Under the pieces are notes generated by a model. That model saw only the letters and a list, made by a program, of their open reading frames with translations, made no database searches and was not told the DNA's origin. A stretch of 64,000 nt of DNA from Bog-473 sp963744225. GTDB taxonomy: Bacteria; Actinomycetota; Acidimicrobiia; Acidimicrobiales; RAAP-2. Location of the stretch: contig CAVUSV010000004.1 of NCBI GenBank assembly GCA_963744225.1, forward strand, positions 1,240,001 to 1,304,000, written 5' to 3'. Each line of letters begins with the position of its first letter. The first letter of the stretch is position 1. A program made the translations under genes and the position numbers. Positions 20,882 to 29,634 of the stretch are shown here, one piece after another.

Positions 20882-22066
20882 ATGGCCGAGGCCGTCATTG
20901 TCGCAGGGGCTCGTACGCCCATCGGGAAGCTTTCAGGTGCCTTGGGCGGATTCACCGCCATGGACTTGGGCGGATTCGCCATCGCGGAGGCGCTGTCACG
21001 GGCCGGCGTCTCCCCCGACCTGGTGGACTACGTGCTGATGGGCCAAGTGCTCCAGGCCGGTCAGGGCCAGATCACGGCGCGCCAGGCCGCGGTGAAGGCC
21101 GGGATCCCGATGTCGGCCCCGGCCAACACAATCAACAAGGTGTGCCTCTCCGGGCTCAACGCCATCTACCTCGCGGACCAGATGGTCCGCTCCGGCGACG
21201 CGGAGATCGTGGTGGCCGGCGGTATGGAGTCGATGACGCAGGCGCCACACCTCCTGCCCGGAGCTCGCAGCGGCTTCCGCCTCGGTGACGCCACCCTGGT
21301 CGACTCCATGATGTACGACGGTCTGACCGACTCCTTCGACCACATCGCCATGGGCCTGTCCACCGAGCAGCACAACGACAAGGTCGGGATCACCCGAGAC
21401 CGTCAGGACGCCTTTGCCGCCGCCAGTCACGAGAAGGCAGCCGCGGCGGCCAAGGAGGGCCGGCTCGCAGAGGAGATCGTCCCGGTGCAGGTGCCGCAGC
21501 GCAAGGGCGACCCGTTGCTGGTCGACACCGACGAGGGCGTGCGACCGGGTACCACAGCGGAGTCGCTGGGCGCCCTCAAGCCAGCCTTCAGAAAGGACGG
21601 CACCATCACGGCTGGGAATGCCTCGCAGATCTCCGACGGTGGGGCAGCCGTCGTCGTGATGTCCGCCGACAAGGCAAGGGAGCTGGGCGTCACCCCGCTC
21701 GGACAGCTCGTCGCCTACGGCATGGTGGCCGGGCCCGGCAACTCGCTCCTGACCCAGCCCTCGCAAGCGATCGTGAAGGCCGCCGGAAAGGCCGGCGTCG
21801 AGCTGAGCGCCATCGACCTCTTCGAGATCAACGAGGCATTCGCCGCTGTCGGGCTCGCCTCGGCGGACGACCTTGGCATTGACGAGGACAAGGTCAACGT
21901 CAACGGCGGGGCCATCGCGCTCGGCCACCCTGTCGGGATGTCGGGCACCCGGGTCGCCCTCACCGCACTCCTTGAGTTGCGCCGCCGCGGCGTTTCCACG
22001 GCTGCCGTGGCCCTCTGCGGCGGTGGCGGGCAAGGCGACGCCGCCATCCTGCGCTCGTTGGCGTAG
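20882..22066 (+). CDS. Acetyl-CoA C-acetyltransferase (thiolase)
   Basis: 394 residues, normal. It condenses two acetyl-CoA to acetoacetyl-CoA, or does the reverse. The acylation cysteine is in NKVCLSGLNAI (about residue 87), and the NEAFAAVGLA, GGAIALGHPVGMSG and CGGGGQGDA blocks supply the remaining catalytic His and Cys. The ATG is chosen for GGAGG eight bases upstream; an earlier in-frame extension is open but lacks family similarity. Its position opposite ccr suggests it feeds the ethylmalonyl-CoA route, though a beta-oxidation role is possible. Confidence 0.93.
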   Translation: MAEAVIVAGARTPIGKLSGALGGFTAMDLGGFAIAEALSRAGVSPDLVDYVLMGQVLQAGQGQITARQAAVKAGIPMSAPANTINKVCLSGLNAIYLADQMVRSGDAEIVVAGGMESMTQAPHLLPGARSGFRLGDATLVDSMMYDGLTDSFDHIAMGLSTEQHNDKVGITRDRQDAFAAASHEKAAAAAKEGRLAEEIVPVQVPQRKGDPLLVDTDEGVRPGTTAESLGALKPAFRKDGTITAGNASQISDGGAAVVVMSADKARELGVTPLGQLVAYGMVAGPGNSLLTQPSQAIVKAAGKAGVELSAIDLFEINEAFAAVGLASADDLGIDEDKVNVNGGAIALGHPVGMSGTRVALTALLELRRRGVSTAAVALCGGGGQGDAAILRSLA

Positions 22067-22096
22067 CAGCGCCCCCCTGGGGAGACCGGCGAGCGC

Positions 22097-22660
22097 TCAG
22101 TAGGGCGGCGTCATGAGCCCCACCAGCTTGGCGGAGCCAAGCGCGATGTCGCTCCAGCGGTCGACCTTGAAGGTGTAGACGCCCAGTGCACAGGTGGGGA
22201 AGCCGTGGCGCACGAGTGAGAGCGACTTCTTGTCGCGGGGGGACACGAGCTCCTGCGAGACCGTCTGCGCCGTCGGGTTGTGGCCCACGACCAAGGCGGC
22301 GGTGACGTCGTCCTCCAGGGCGCGCACCAGAGCCGATTAATTCCTCGGGGCCGGCGCCGTAGAGTTCCTTGTCGAAGCGGATCTCCGGTGGCTCATCCAT
22401 CTTGGCCACGACCAGTTCGGCCGTCGCCGTCGTGCGGGCCGCCGGCGAAACCAGGGCGACCCGCGGGGGTGGGAGGCGGGACAGGGCCGGCCCCAGATCT
22501 TCTCGGTTGCCGGCAAAGCGGCGCCCAAGTGCGGTGGCATCGCGGCGCCCTCGCGGGGCGAGGACGCGGTCGTAGTCTGACCCACCGGGGGGCGGGTTGG
22601 TCACCGTTTTGGCGTGGCGCAGGAGCCACATCGTGCGTCCGGCGAGCGCCTTTGCCGCCA

Positions 22661-22661
<1 letters not shown>
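22097..22661 (-). CDS. SixA-like phosphohistidine phosphatase, frame broken near 22337
   Basis: Histidine-phosphatase superfamily. The N-terminal catalytic motif LLRHAKT, then LAPRGRRDATALG and a second His in VVGHNPTAQTVSQ, match SixA, which removes phosphate from phosphohistidine. The two halves lie in different frames. Removing one G from ATCGGCTC (about 22337) joins EEL-I to ALVRALEDDVTAALVVGHNP, giving about 187 residues. The start ATG overlaps the lysC stop (TGATG on the minus strand). An in-frame ATG ten codons later, directly before WLLRHAK, is the alternative. Confidence 0.82.
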
Positions 22662-23870
<1,209 letters not shown>

Positions 23871-23878
23871 TTCTGACG

Positions 23879-23884
23879 AGGCTA
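23879..23884 (-). promoter_or_regulatory. -10 element of lysC, leaderless type
   Basis: TAGCCT on the minus strand, 8 nt from the lysC ATG, with no SD site. Same hexamer and spacing as at hbd and glmS. Confidence 0.5.
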
Positions 23885-24018
23885 CAGACTGCACGGCCTC
23901 ACCTCCCCCTTTGGGCTGCCCGCTTGCCCCTCTCTTGCCCTCTTGTGCCCTCTCGTGCCCCTTCCGCACTCCCGTGCGGCCGCCCCGTGGGCGATCCGAG
24001 ATGGCTCCGGGGATTGGG

Positions 24019-24024
24019 TAGGGT
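24019..24024 (+). promoter_or_regulatory. -10 element of membrane cyclophilin gene, leaderless type
   Basis: TAGGGT ends 8 nt before the GTG start. The intervening bases contain no SD. Confidence 0.4.
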
Positions 24025-24032
24025 CCTGGGCC

Positions 24033-24857
24033 GTGCCCAGCGACAAGAGAGCCCGCCAGCGCGCCGCGAGGGAGGCGCGTCTCGCCGCCGAGGCGAAGCA
24101 GCAGAAGCGCCGCCGGCAGATCCGAAACGCCGTCCTGGTGGTAGTGGCAGCCGGGGCCATCGTGGGCATCGCCTTCGCGGTCTCGGGGGGCTCCCACAAC
24201 AAGGCGGCGTCGACCACCACGACCACGGTGGCGGGTGAGACGGCCGCTGACGTCAGGCTCCAGACTCAGGCCAACACGGTTGCCGTCAAGGCGGGGTGCC
24301 CGGCCAGCACCAAAGCCACGGCCAACACGCAGAAGTACGCCTCCGCGCCGCCGATGACGATCGATACCAGCAAGACCTACACCGCGACCGTCGTCACGAC
24401 GACCGGGACCTTCGTCATCACGCTCGACCCCAAGTCCGCGCCGGCCACCGTCAACAACTTCGTGTTCCTGGCCAACAAGGGCTACTACCACTGCGTCATC
24501 TTCCACCGGGTCATCCCCGGCTTTATGGACCAAACCGGGGACCCGACCGGCACCGGTCAAGGTGGCCCGGGCTACACGATCGCCGACGAGAACCCTTCCA
24601 AGGCAGCCGCGGGTTCTCCGCAATATCCCCTCGGGTCGGTCGCCATGGCGAACACCGGCCAGCCCCATTCGGGTGGAAGTCAGTTCTTCGTTGTGGCCGG
24701 TTCCCAAGGCGAGAGCCTGCCCAACACGTACGCTCTCTTCGGGCAGGTCTCCTCCGGCACCAACGTCGTGAACACCATCAACCAGCAAGGTTCGGCGTCT
24801 GGCGTCCCCCCCCACGTCACCCAGCGCATCATCTCCGTCACGATCCATCAAACCTAA
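24033..24857 (+). CDS. Membrane-anchored cyclophilin-type peptidyl-prolyl isomerase
   Basis: 274 residues. A basic coil-like N end (KRARQRAAREARLAAEAKQQKRRR in part) precedes one transmembrane helix (about residues 36-56), placing the enzyme outside the membrane. A Thr/Ala-rich spacer leads to a cyclophilin domain with VIFHRVIPGFMDQTGDPTGTG (in part), GSVAMANTG and SQFFVVAGS: the catalytic Arg and the Gln/Phe binding residues are present. It probably helps fold exported proteins. The GTG is picked because a TAGGGT lies 8 nt ahead. It is followed 10 bp later by a soluble paralogue. Confidence 0.88.
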   Translation: MPSDKRARQRAAREARLAAEAKQQKRRRQIRNAVLVVVAAGAIVGIAFAVSGGSHNKAASTTTTTVAGETAADVRLQTQANTVAVKAGCPASTKATANTQKYASAPPMTIDTSKTYTATVVTTTGTFVITLDPKSAPATVNNFVFLANKGYYHCVIFHRVIPGFMDQTGDPTGTGQGGPGYTIADENPSKAAAGSPQYPLGSVAMANTGQPHSGGSQFFVVAGSQGESLPNTYALFGQVSSGTNVVNTINQQGSASGVPPHVTQRIISVTIHQT

Positions 24858-24867
24858 GGACCTCACC

Positions 24868-25425
24868 ATGGCGACGCCCAGCCCACCCGCAGCCGACGGT
24901 TCCAGCTCGCAGCAGCGGAAATTCGACGAAGAGCCGCCGATGATCATCGACACGAACAAGCGCTACGTGGCCACCATGGCGACCTCGCATGGCACCATGG
25001 TCATAGCCCTCGACCCCCTGTCCGCACCGAAGGCGGTCAACAGCTTCGTCTTCCTGGCGCGCTACCACTACTACGACGGCGTCGTCTTCCATCGCATCAT
25101 CCCTGGTTTTGTCCTCCAGGGCGGCGACCCCACGGGCACGGGTTCGGGCGGCCCGGGTTACCGCTTTGCCGACGAGCTACCGGCCCCTGGGCGTTACCAG
25201 GTCGGTTCTCTGGCCATGGCCAACGCCGGGCCCAACACCAATGGCAGCCAGTTCTTCGTGATCAGCGGCCCCGACGGGGTCCGCCTGCCCCCTCTGTACT
25301 CGCACTTCGGCGAAGTCGTCCGCGGGCTCGATGTGATCGAGTCGATCGACGGCCTGGGCAGCCGCTCTGGAGCCCCGACCGAGCGGGTCGTGATCGAGAG
25401 CGTGACCATCGAAGAGAAGGACTGA
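24868..25425 (+). CDS. Cyclophilin-type peptidyl-prolyl cis-trans isomerase
   Basis: 185 residues, no signal or transmembrane segment, so cytoplasmic. The cyclophilin core carries VVFHRIIPGFVLQGGDPTG (catalytic Arg in FHR), GSLAMANAGPNTNGSQFFV and HFGEVVRGLDVIESI. It is clearly related to the membrane-bound protein just upstream, suggesting a tandem duplication with one copy keeping or gaining a membrane anchor. The short 10-bp gap implies co-transcription. Confidence 0.9.
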   Translation: MATPSPPAADGSSSQQRKFDEEPPMIIDTNKRYVATMATSHGTMVIALDPLSAPKAVNSFVFLARYHYYDGVVFHRIIPGFVLQGGDPTGTGSGGPGYRFADELPAPGRYQVGSLAMANAGPNTNGSQFFVISGPDGVRLPPLYSHFGEVVRGLDVIESIDGLGSRSGAPTERVVIESVTIEEKD

Positions 25426-25451
25426 CCCGCCGCCCCGCCCGCCCCCGCCGA

Positions 25452-25469
25452 CCCACCGCCCGCGGTGGG
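25452..25469 (+). terminator. Hairpin between convergent genes
   Basis: CCCACC-GCCCGC-GGTGGG lies between the convergent cyclophilin and peptidase-E-like genes and could stop transcripts from both sides. It has no T-run on either strand, so an intrinsic terminator is only likely if GC-rich hairpins suffice in this host. Confidence 0.4.
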
Positions 25470-25494
25470 GGTGCGTTGTGGTGTGGTGTGGTAT

Positions 25495-26181
25495 TCAGCC
25501 CTTGAGGGCGCTGAGGCCCTCAGTCGGCACGCCGCCGACGAAGACGACTGGCGTTCCCGCACCCTCCGAGCGCCAGGCGCCGTCGCCCGCCTTGATCAAT
25601 GCCGTGCGTGCGGGGAGAGCCACGACCGGCAGTGCCCCCGGAGCCATCGCCACGGTGCGCTCGAGCTTCTGGCCGTGCGCGTCGTCGTGTTCGTCGCCGA
25701 AGTGGGGGACGACCGTGACGTTGTCAACCAGGCCCAGCCCGAGGGTCAGCGCTCCGCCACGGGGGTCGACCATCGGGTCGGTGAGCACCATGGCGCCAGC
25801 GCCTGCCCCGGCGACGACGGCGCCCGACGCGAAGGCGTGCCGGAGAGCCTCGAAGACGGCTGACTTCTTGAGCACGGCGCGCAGGTGGAGCGGGGAGCCG
25901 CCGGCCAGGTAGACGAAGCGGGCGCGGGCAACGACGGCGGCCATCCCGGCGTCGTCGGCCGAGGCCCGATCCACCACCATCAACCCCTCCACCTGACCGC
26001 CCAGGGCCTCGAACCACTCCGCCGCGCGCAGCGCCACACGCTCGGGATGCTGGTAGGCCGCCGCCGTCGGCAAAACCACGACGTCCGGCCCGCCCGACGC
26101 CGCCAAGAGGGCAGCGTCAAAGGTGCAGCCCTCGGTCCATTCCCCGCCCCCGACCAGGGCCAGCGTGCCGGCTGTGTCCAT
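25495..26181 (-). CDS. Peptidase E/cyanophycinase-like (S51 fold) protein lacking the nucleophile serine
   Basis: 228 residues of class-I glutamine-amidotransferase-like fold (LALVGGGEWTEGC, VYLAGGSPLHL). In active S51 enzymes the nucleophile elbow reads G-x-S-A-G; here it is VVAGAGAGAMVL (about residues 125-136), with glycine where serine is expected. GDEHDDAH may be the distal acidic/His region. Either the protein is a non-catalytic binding protein or the site is misread; the GC-rich context allows both. No substrate can be assigned. It diverges from hbd. Confidence 0.75.
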   Translation of the reverse strand: MDTAGTLALVGGGEWTEGCTFDAALLAASGGPDVVVLPTAAAYQHPERVALRAAEWFEALGGQVEGLMVVDRASADDAGMAAVVARARFVYLAGGSPLHLRAVLKKSAVFEALRHAFASGAVVAGAGAGAMVLTDPMVDPRGGALTLGLGLVDNVTVVPHFGDEHDDAHGQKLERTVAMAPGALPVVALPARTALIKAGDGAWRSEGAGTPVVFVGGVPTEGLSALKG

Positions 26182-26242
26182 GCCTCACTCTTGCACGCCC
26201 GGCGGGCCACCCCAGCCTTCGACGGCCCCGGTTACCGGCCGG

Positions 26243-26248
26243 TAGCCT
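26243..26248 (+). promoter_or_regulatory. -10 element of hbd, leaderless type
   Basis: TAGCCT ends 8 nt before the ATG and no SD precedes the start. A TTCGAC near 26218 is a weak -35 candidate. Confidence 0.5.
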
Positions 26249-26256
26249 ACGGACTC

Positions 26257-27111
26257 ATGTCGATCGCACGGGTGGGAATTGTCGGTTCGGGAATCATGGG
26301 CGCGGGCATCGCCGAGGTGGCGGCGGCGTCTGGGCACGAGGTCGTGCTGCGCAGCCGGAGCCAGGTGGGCGCCGACGCGATGGTGGCGGGTCTGGCCAAG
26401 TCGCTGGCCAAGCAGGTCGAGAAAGGCAAGCGCAGCGAGGCCGAGGCGGCCGAGATCTCCGGCCGCGTGCGGGCCACGACACATCTCGGTGAGCTGGTCG
26501 ACGTCGACCTGGTGATCGAGTCGGTCGTCGAGGACCTCGCGGTGAAGAAGGACCTGTTCGCCGAGCTCGACAGCATCTGCAAGCCCGAGACGATCCTCGC
26601 CACCAACACGTCCACCCTGCCGGTGGTGGAAATGGCCATGGCCACGGGACGACCGGACCTCGTGTGCGGCATCCACTTCTTCAACCCCGCGCCGGCCATG
26701 GCGCTGGTCGAGGTGGTGCGGCCCATCACGGCGAGCGACACCACCGTGGCCTCGGCCGTCGACTTTGCCGCAGCGTGTGGCAAGGACCCCGTCGAGGTCA
26801 AGGACCAGGCGGGCTTCATCGTGAACGCGCTGCTCTTCCCCTACCTCAACAACGCGGTGCGCCTCGTCGAGCAGGGGGTCGCGACCAAGGAAGGCGTCGA
26901 TGCCGCCATGAAGGGCGGCTGTGGGTTCCCCATGGGCCCCTTCGCACTGCTCGACCTGGTGGGACTTGATACATCGTTGGCCATCCTCGATGCGCTCTAC
27001 GAGGAGTACCGCGACCCCAATTACGCCGCGGTCCCGCTGCTGCGCCGTCTCGTCACCTCGGGGCAGTTGGGCCGCAAGACCAAGAAGGGCTTCTACGACT
27101 ACAACCGCTAG
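26257..27111 (+). CDS. hbd: 3-hydroxybutyryl-CoA dehydrogenase
   Basis: 284 residues, the usual single-function length. It reduces acetoacetyl-CoA to (S)-3-hydroxybutyryl-CoA, or oxidises it. The NAD(P)-binding loop GIVGSGIMGAGIAE is at residues 7-20, ATNTSTLP near 118, and the catalytic His-Glu region in IHFFNPAPAMALVEVV. The C-terminal substrate domain ends RKTKKGFYDY. It lies 65 bp upstream of ecm and probably works with the thiolase and ccr, giving acetoacetyl-CoA to crotonyl-CoA once a crotonase (not in this window) acts. Confidence 0.93.
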   Translation: MSIARVGIVGSGIMGAGIAEVAAASGHEVVLRSRSQVGADAMVAGLAKSLAKQVEKGKRSEAEAAEISGRVRATTHLGELVDVDLVIESVVEDLAVKKDLFAELDSICKPETILATNTSTLPVVEMAMATGRPDLVCGIHFFNPAPAMALVEVVRPITASDTTVASAVDFAAACGKDPVEVKDQAGFIVNALLFPYLNNAVRLVEQGVATKEGVDAAMKGGCGFPMGPFALLDLVGLDTSLAILDALYEEYRDPNYAAVPLLRRLVTSGQLGRKTKKGFYDYNR

Positions 27112-27176
27112 CCCCGTCGTCGCGATCCGAAAGGCGGGCAGAATGGTGGAGCGCCCGCTTCCCGGGAGGTGAATTG

Positions 27177-29168
27177 ATGGCGACCGAGCCGCAGCGTGAC
27201 GCGCCGTGGATGATGCGCACCTACTCGGGCCATTCGACCGCGCGTGCCTCCAACGAGCTCTACCGCAACAATCTCGCCAAAGGGCAGACGGGGCTCTCCA
27301 TCGCCTTCGACCTGCCGACGCAGACCGGGTACGACCCCGACGCACCCGAGGCCGCCGGTGAGGTGGGCAAAGTCGGGGTCCCCGTGGCGCATCTCGGGCA
27401 CATGGCGCAGCTGCTCGACCAGATCCCCGTCGAGGACATGAACACCTCCATGACCATCAATGCCACCGCCGCCTGGCTCCTCGGGCTCTACGTGGCCCAT
27501 GCACAGGACAAAGGGGTCGACCCGGCGCGGCTCGGCGGCACGACGCAGAACGACATCGTCAAGGAGTACCTCAGCCGCGGCACGTATATCTTCCCGCCCG
27601 GACCCAGCCTGCGCCTCACGGTGGACACCATCGCCTACACGGTGCGCCACGCGCCCCGGTGGAACCCGATCAACGTGTGCAGCTACCACCTGCAGGAGGC
27701 GGGTGCCACCCCCACGCAGGAGATCGCCTACGCGCTGGCGACGGCTATTGGCGTGCTCGACGGCGTGCGGGCCTCGGGCAAGATCGATCCAGGCGAGCTC
27801 CCCACCGTGGTCGGCCGAATCAGTTTCTTCGTGAACTCGAGCGTCCGCTTCGTGGAGGAGACCTGCAAGATGCGGGCCTTCACCGAGCTGTGGGACCGCA
27901 TCTGCCGCGAGCGCTACGGCGTGGAGGACCCCAAGCTGCGGCGTTTTCGCTACGGCGTGCAGGTCAATTCCCTTGGCCTGACCGAGCAGCAGCCCGAGAA
28001 CAACGTCCAGCGCATCGTCCTCGAGACTCTCGGCGTCACGCTCTCCAAGAACGCCCGGGCCCGGGCCATGCAGCTGCCCGCCTGGAACGAGGCCCTCGGG
28101 CTGCCGCGGCCCTGGGACCAGCAGTGGTCCTTGCGCATGCAACAGGTCCTCGCGTTCGAGTCTGACGTTCTCGAGTACGACGACATCTTCGAGGGCTCGA
28201 AGGTCATCGAGGCGAAGACGGCCGACCTCATCGAGGCCGCTTCGGTGGAGCTGGCTGACGTCGAGGAGCTCGGCGGAGCCTTTGAGGCCATCGACGAGCT
28301 CAAGGGGCGTCTCGTCCGGAGCCAGGCCGAGCGGCTGCGCCGTATCGAGACGGGCGAGCAGTTGGTGGTCGGGGTCAACTGCTTCACCGAGACGGCGCCC
28401 TCACCCCTGCTCGGCGACGGCGAGTTCGACAACGTCCTCAAGGTCGACCATCGCGTCGAGGCCGAGCAGATCGCCGACGTGGAGCGCTGGCGCTCCGAGC
28501 GCGACGGCGCGACCGTGCGGCGCGCCCTCGACGAGCTGTGCCGGGTGGCCAATGACGACGGCCCCGGCGGCAACATCATGGATGCCACCATCGCGCTGGC
28601 CCACGCCGGGGGCACCACGGGCGAATGGGCCGGCGCGCTGCGCGAGGTGTTCGGCGAGTTCAGGGCCCCTACCGGCGTGAGCGGCGGGTCGGGCCGGTGG
28701 GGTGACGAGCTCGCACCCGTCCGCGTCCGCACCAAGGCGCTGGCCGAGCGCACCGGCGGACCGCCCCGCCTCCTCGTGGCCAAGCCGGGTCTCGATGGTC
28801 ACTCCAACGGTGCCGAGCAGATCGCAGTGGCGGCGCGCGACGCGGGTTTTGAGGTGATCTACCAGGGCATCAGACTTACCCCGGCGCAGATCGTGGCCGC
28901 GGCGCGCGACGAGGACGTCGACATCGTGGGGCTGTCCATCCTGTCCGGTTCGCACATGGAGCTGGTGCCCGACGTGCTTGACCGCCTGCGTGCCGCCGGC
29001 AGCACGGCCGCCGTGGTCGTCGGTGGCATTATCCCGCCCGACGACGCCGAGTTGCTGCTGGGCAAGGGCGTGGCCTCGGTCTACACGCCCAAGGACTACT
29101 CCTTCGACCGCATCATGGAGGACCTGGTGGCGCTGGCGGAACGCCAGCGCGCCGCCACGCACGTGTGA
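27177..29168 (+). CDS. ecm: Ethylmalonyl-CoA mutase (MeaA-like), B12-dependent
   Basis: 663 residues holding both the acyl-CoA TIM-barrel domain and a C-terminal B12-binding domain in one chain. The barrel has RTYSGHSTARASNELYR, FDLPTQTGYDPD and NVCSYHLQEAGATP; the cobalamin His is in DGHSNGAEQ (about residue 540). Single-chain MeaA/Ecm proteins convert (2R)-ethylmalonyl-CoA to methylsuccinyl-CoA and are shorter at the N end than methylmalonyl-CoA mutase MutB. That length and ccr nearby favour Ecm, but methylmalonyl-CoA or isobutyryl-CoA activity cannot be excluded. The ATG is preceded by GGGAGGTGA; a TTG one codon earlier is also possible. Confidence 0.85.
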   Translation: MATEPQRDAPWMMRTYSGHSTARASNELYRNNLAKGQTGLSIAFDLPTQTGYDPDAPEAAGEVGKVGVPVAHLGHMAQLLDQIPVEDMNTSMTINATAAWLLGLYVAHAQDKGVDPARLGGTTQNDIVKEYLSRGTYIFPPGPSLRLTVDTIAYTVRHAPRWNPINVCSYHLQEAGATPTQEIAYALATAIGVLDGVRASGKIDPGELPTVVGRISFFVNSSVRFVEETCKMRAFTELWDRICRERYGVEDPKLRRFRYGVQVNSLGLTEQQPENNVQRIVLETLGVTLSKNARARAMQLPAWNEALGLPRPWDQQWSLRMQQVLAFESDVLEYDDIFEGSKVIEAKTADLIEAASVELADVEELGGAFEAIDELKGRLVRSQAERLRRIETGEQLVVGVNCFTETAPSPLLGDGEFDNVLKVDHRVEAEQIADVERWRSERDGATVRRALDELCRVANDDGPGGNIMDATIALAHAGGTTGEWAGALREVFGEFRAPTGVSGGSGRWGDELAPVRVRTKALAERTGGPPRLLVAKPGLDGHSNGAEQIAVAARDAGFEVIYQGIRLTPAQIVAAARDEDVDIVGLSILSGSHMELVPDVLDRLRAAGSTAAVVVGGIIPPDDAELLLGKGVASVYTPKDYSFDRIMEDLVALAERQRAATHV

Positions 29169-29467
29169 GGCGGGCCATCTCCCGCCAGGTCAACGGCACC
29201 GCGCCCAGTTCAATGGCCCGCAGGCGGAGGCTCTCGGGCAGGTCGTAATGGTTGAGGGCCGGGGAGCGGCGGTGACGTTGGTAGCCCCGCCGCGGGATCC
29301 CCGAGCGCGGCGGCCATGACGTGGAGTTCTTCGGGGTCGTCGGCCAGCAGGTGCGACCAACGGTCGGTCCGGTCGCGCACCGTGGCCGGTTGGCGCCAGT
29401 CGTCGACGTAGACGGTCAGCGGCCTGCTCAGGGGCGGCCGCGCCGCATCGGCACGGGCTTGTGCCAC
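29113..29467 (-). CDS. DUF4031 domain protein, frame broken at 29299-29302
   Basis: Small protein of unknown function recognised by TVYVDDWRQPATV and RWSHLLADDPEELH. After GGGG at 29299-29302 (minus strand) the domain continues one frame over as LGIPRRGYQRHRRSPALNHY and ends LTWREMARL, so an extra G is likely. The stop would fall inside the last 56 bp of ecm, a convergent overlap. The conserved TVYVDDW is preceded by CTG (29417-29419) rather than ATG; the GTG at 29465-29467, overlapping accE, is the nearest ordinary start. It is the last gene of the pccB-accE transcript. Confidence 0.7.
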
Positions 29468-29634
29468 CAGCGCCCGCTGAAGCGCCAGGGCTTGTGCACC
29501 GGGTCCTCCGCGTCGGGCGGTGCCGGGCGGGGCCACGCCAGCTGCACCGCGGCGGTGATGGCAGCGAGAACGGCGGGATCGGGTGCGGGTCGCTCGCGCA
29601 GGGAGAGCTGCGCGGGGTCGACGCGCAACGTCAC
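29428..29634 (-). CDS. accE: Acyl-CoA carboxylase epsilon subunit
   Basis: 68 residues. Actinobacterial acyl-CoA carboxylases carry a small epsilon subunit that helps assemble the biotinylated alpha subunit with the beta subunit. The protein has an Ala-rich helix (PAVLAAITAAVQLAW) and the typical Trp-rich end WRFSGRWWHKP. The GTG start overlaps the pccB stop by GTGA. Short and weakly conserved, but position and the C-terminal motif agree. Confidence 0.8.
   Translation of the reverse strand: MTLRVDPAQLSLRERPAPDPAVLAAITAAVQLAWPRPAPPDAEDPVHKPWRFSGRWWHKPVPMRRGRP

Noticed and set aside
22310..22350. sixA as a true pseudogene
   Set aside because: Both halves are well conserved and join with one base removed, like the other error sites, so I keep it as a gene.
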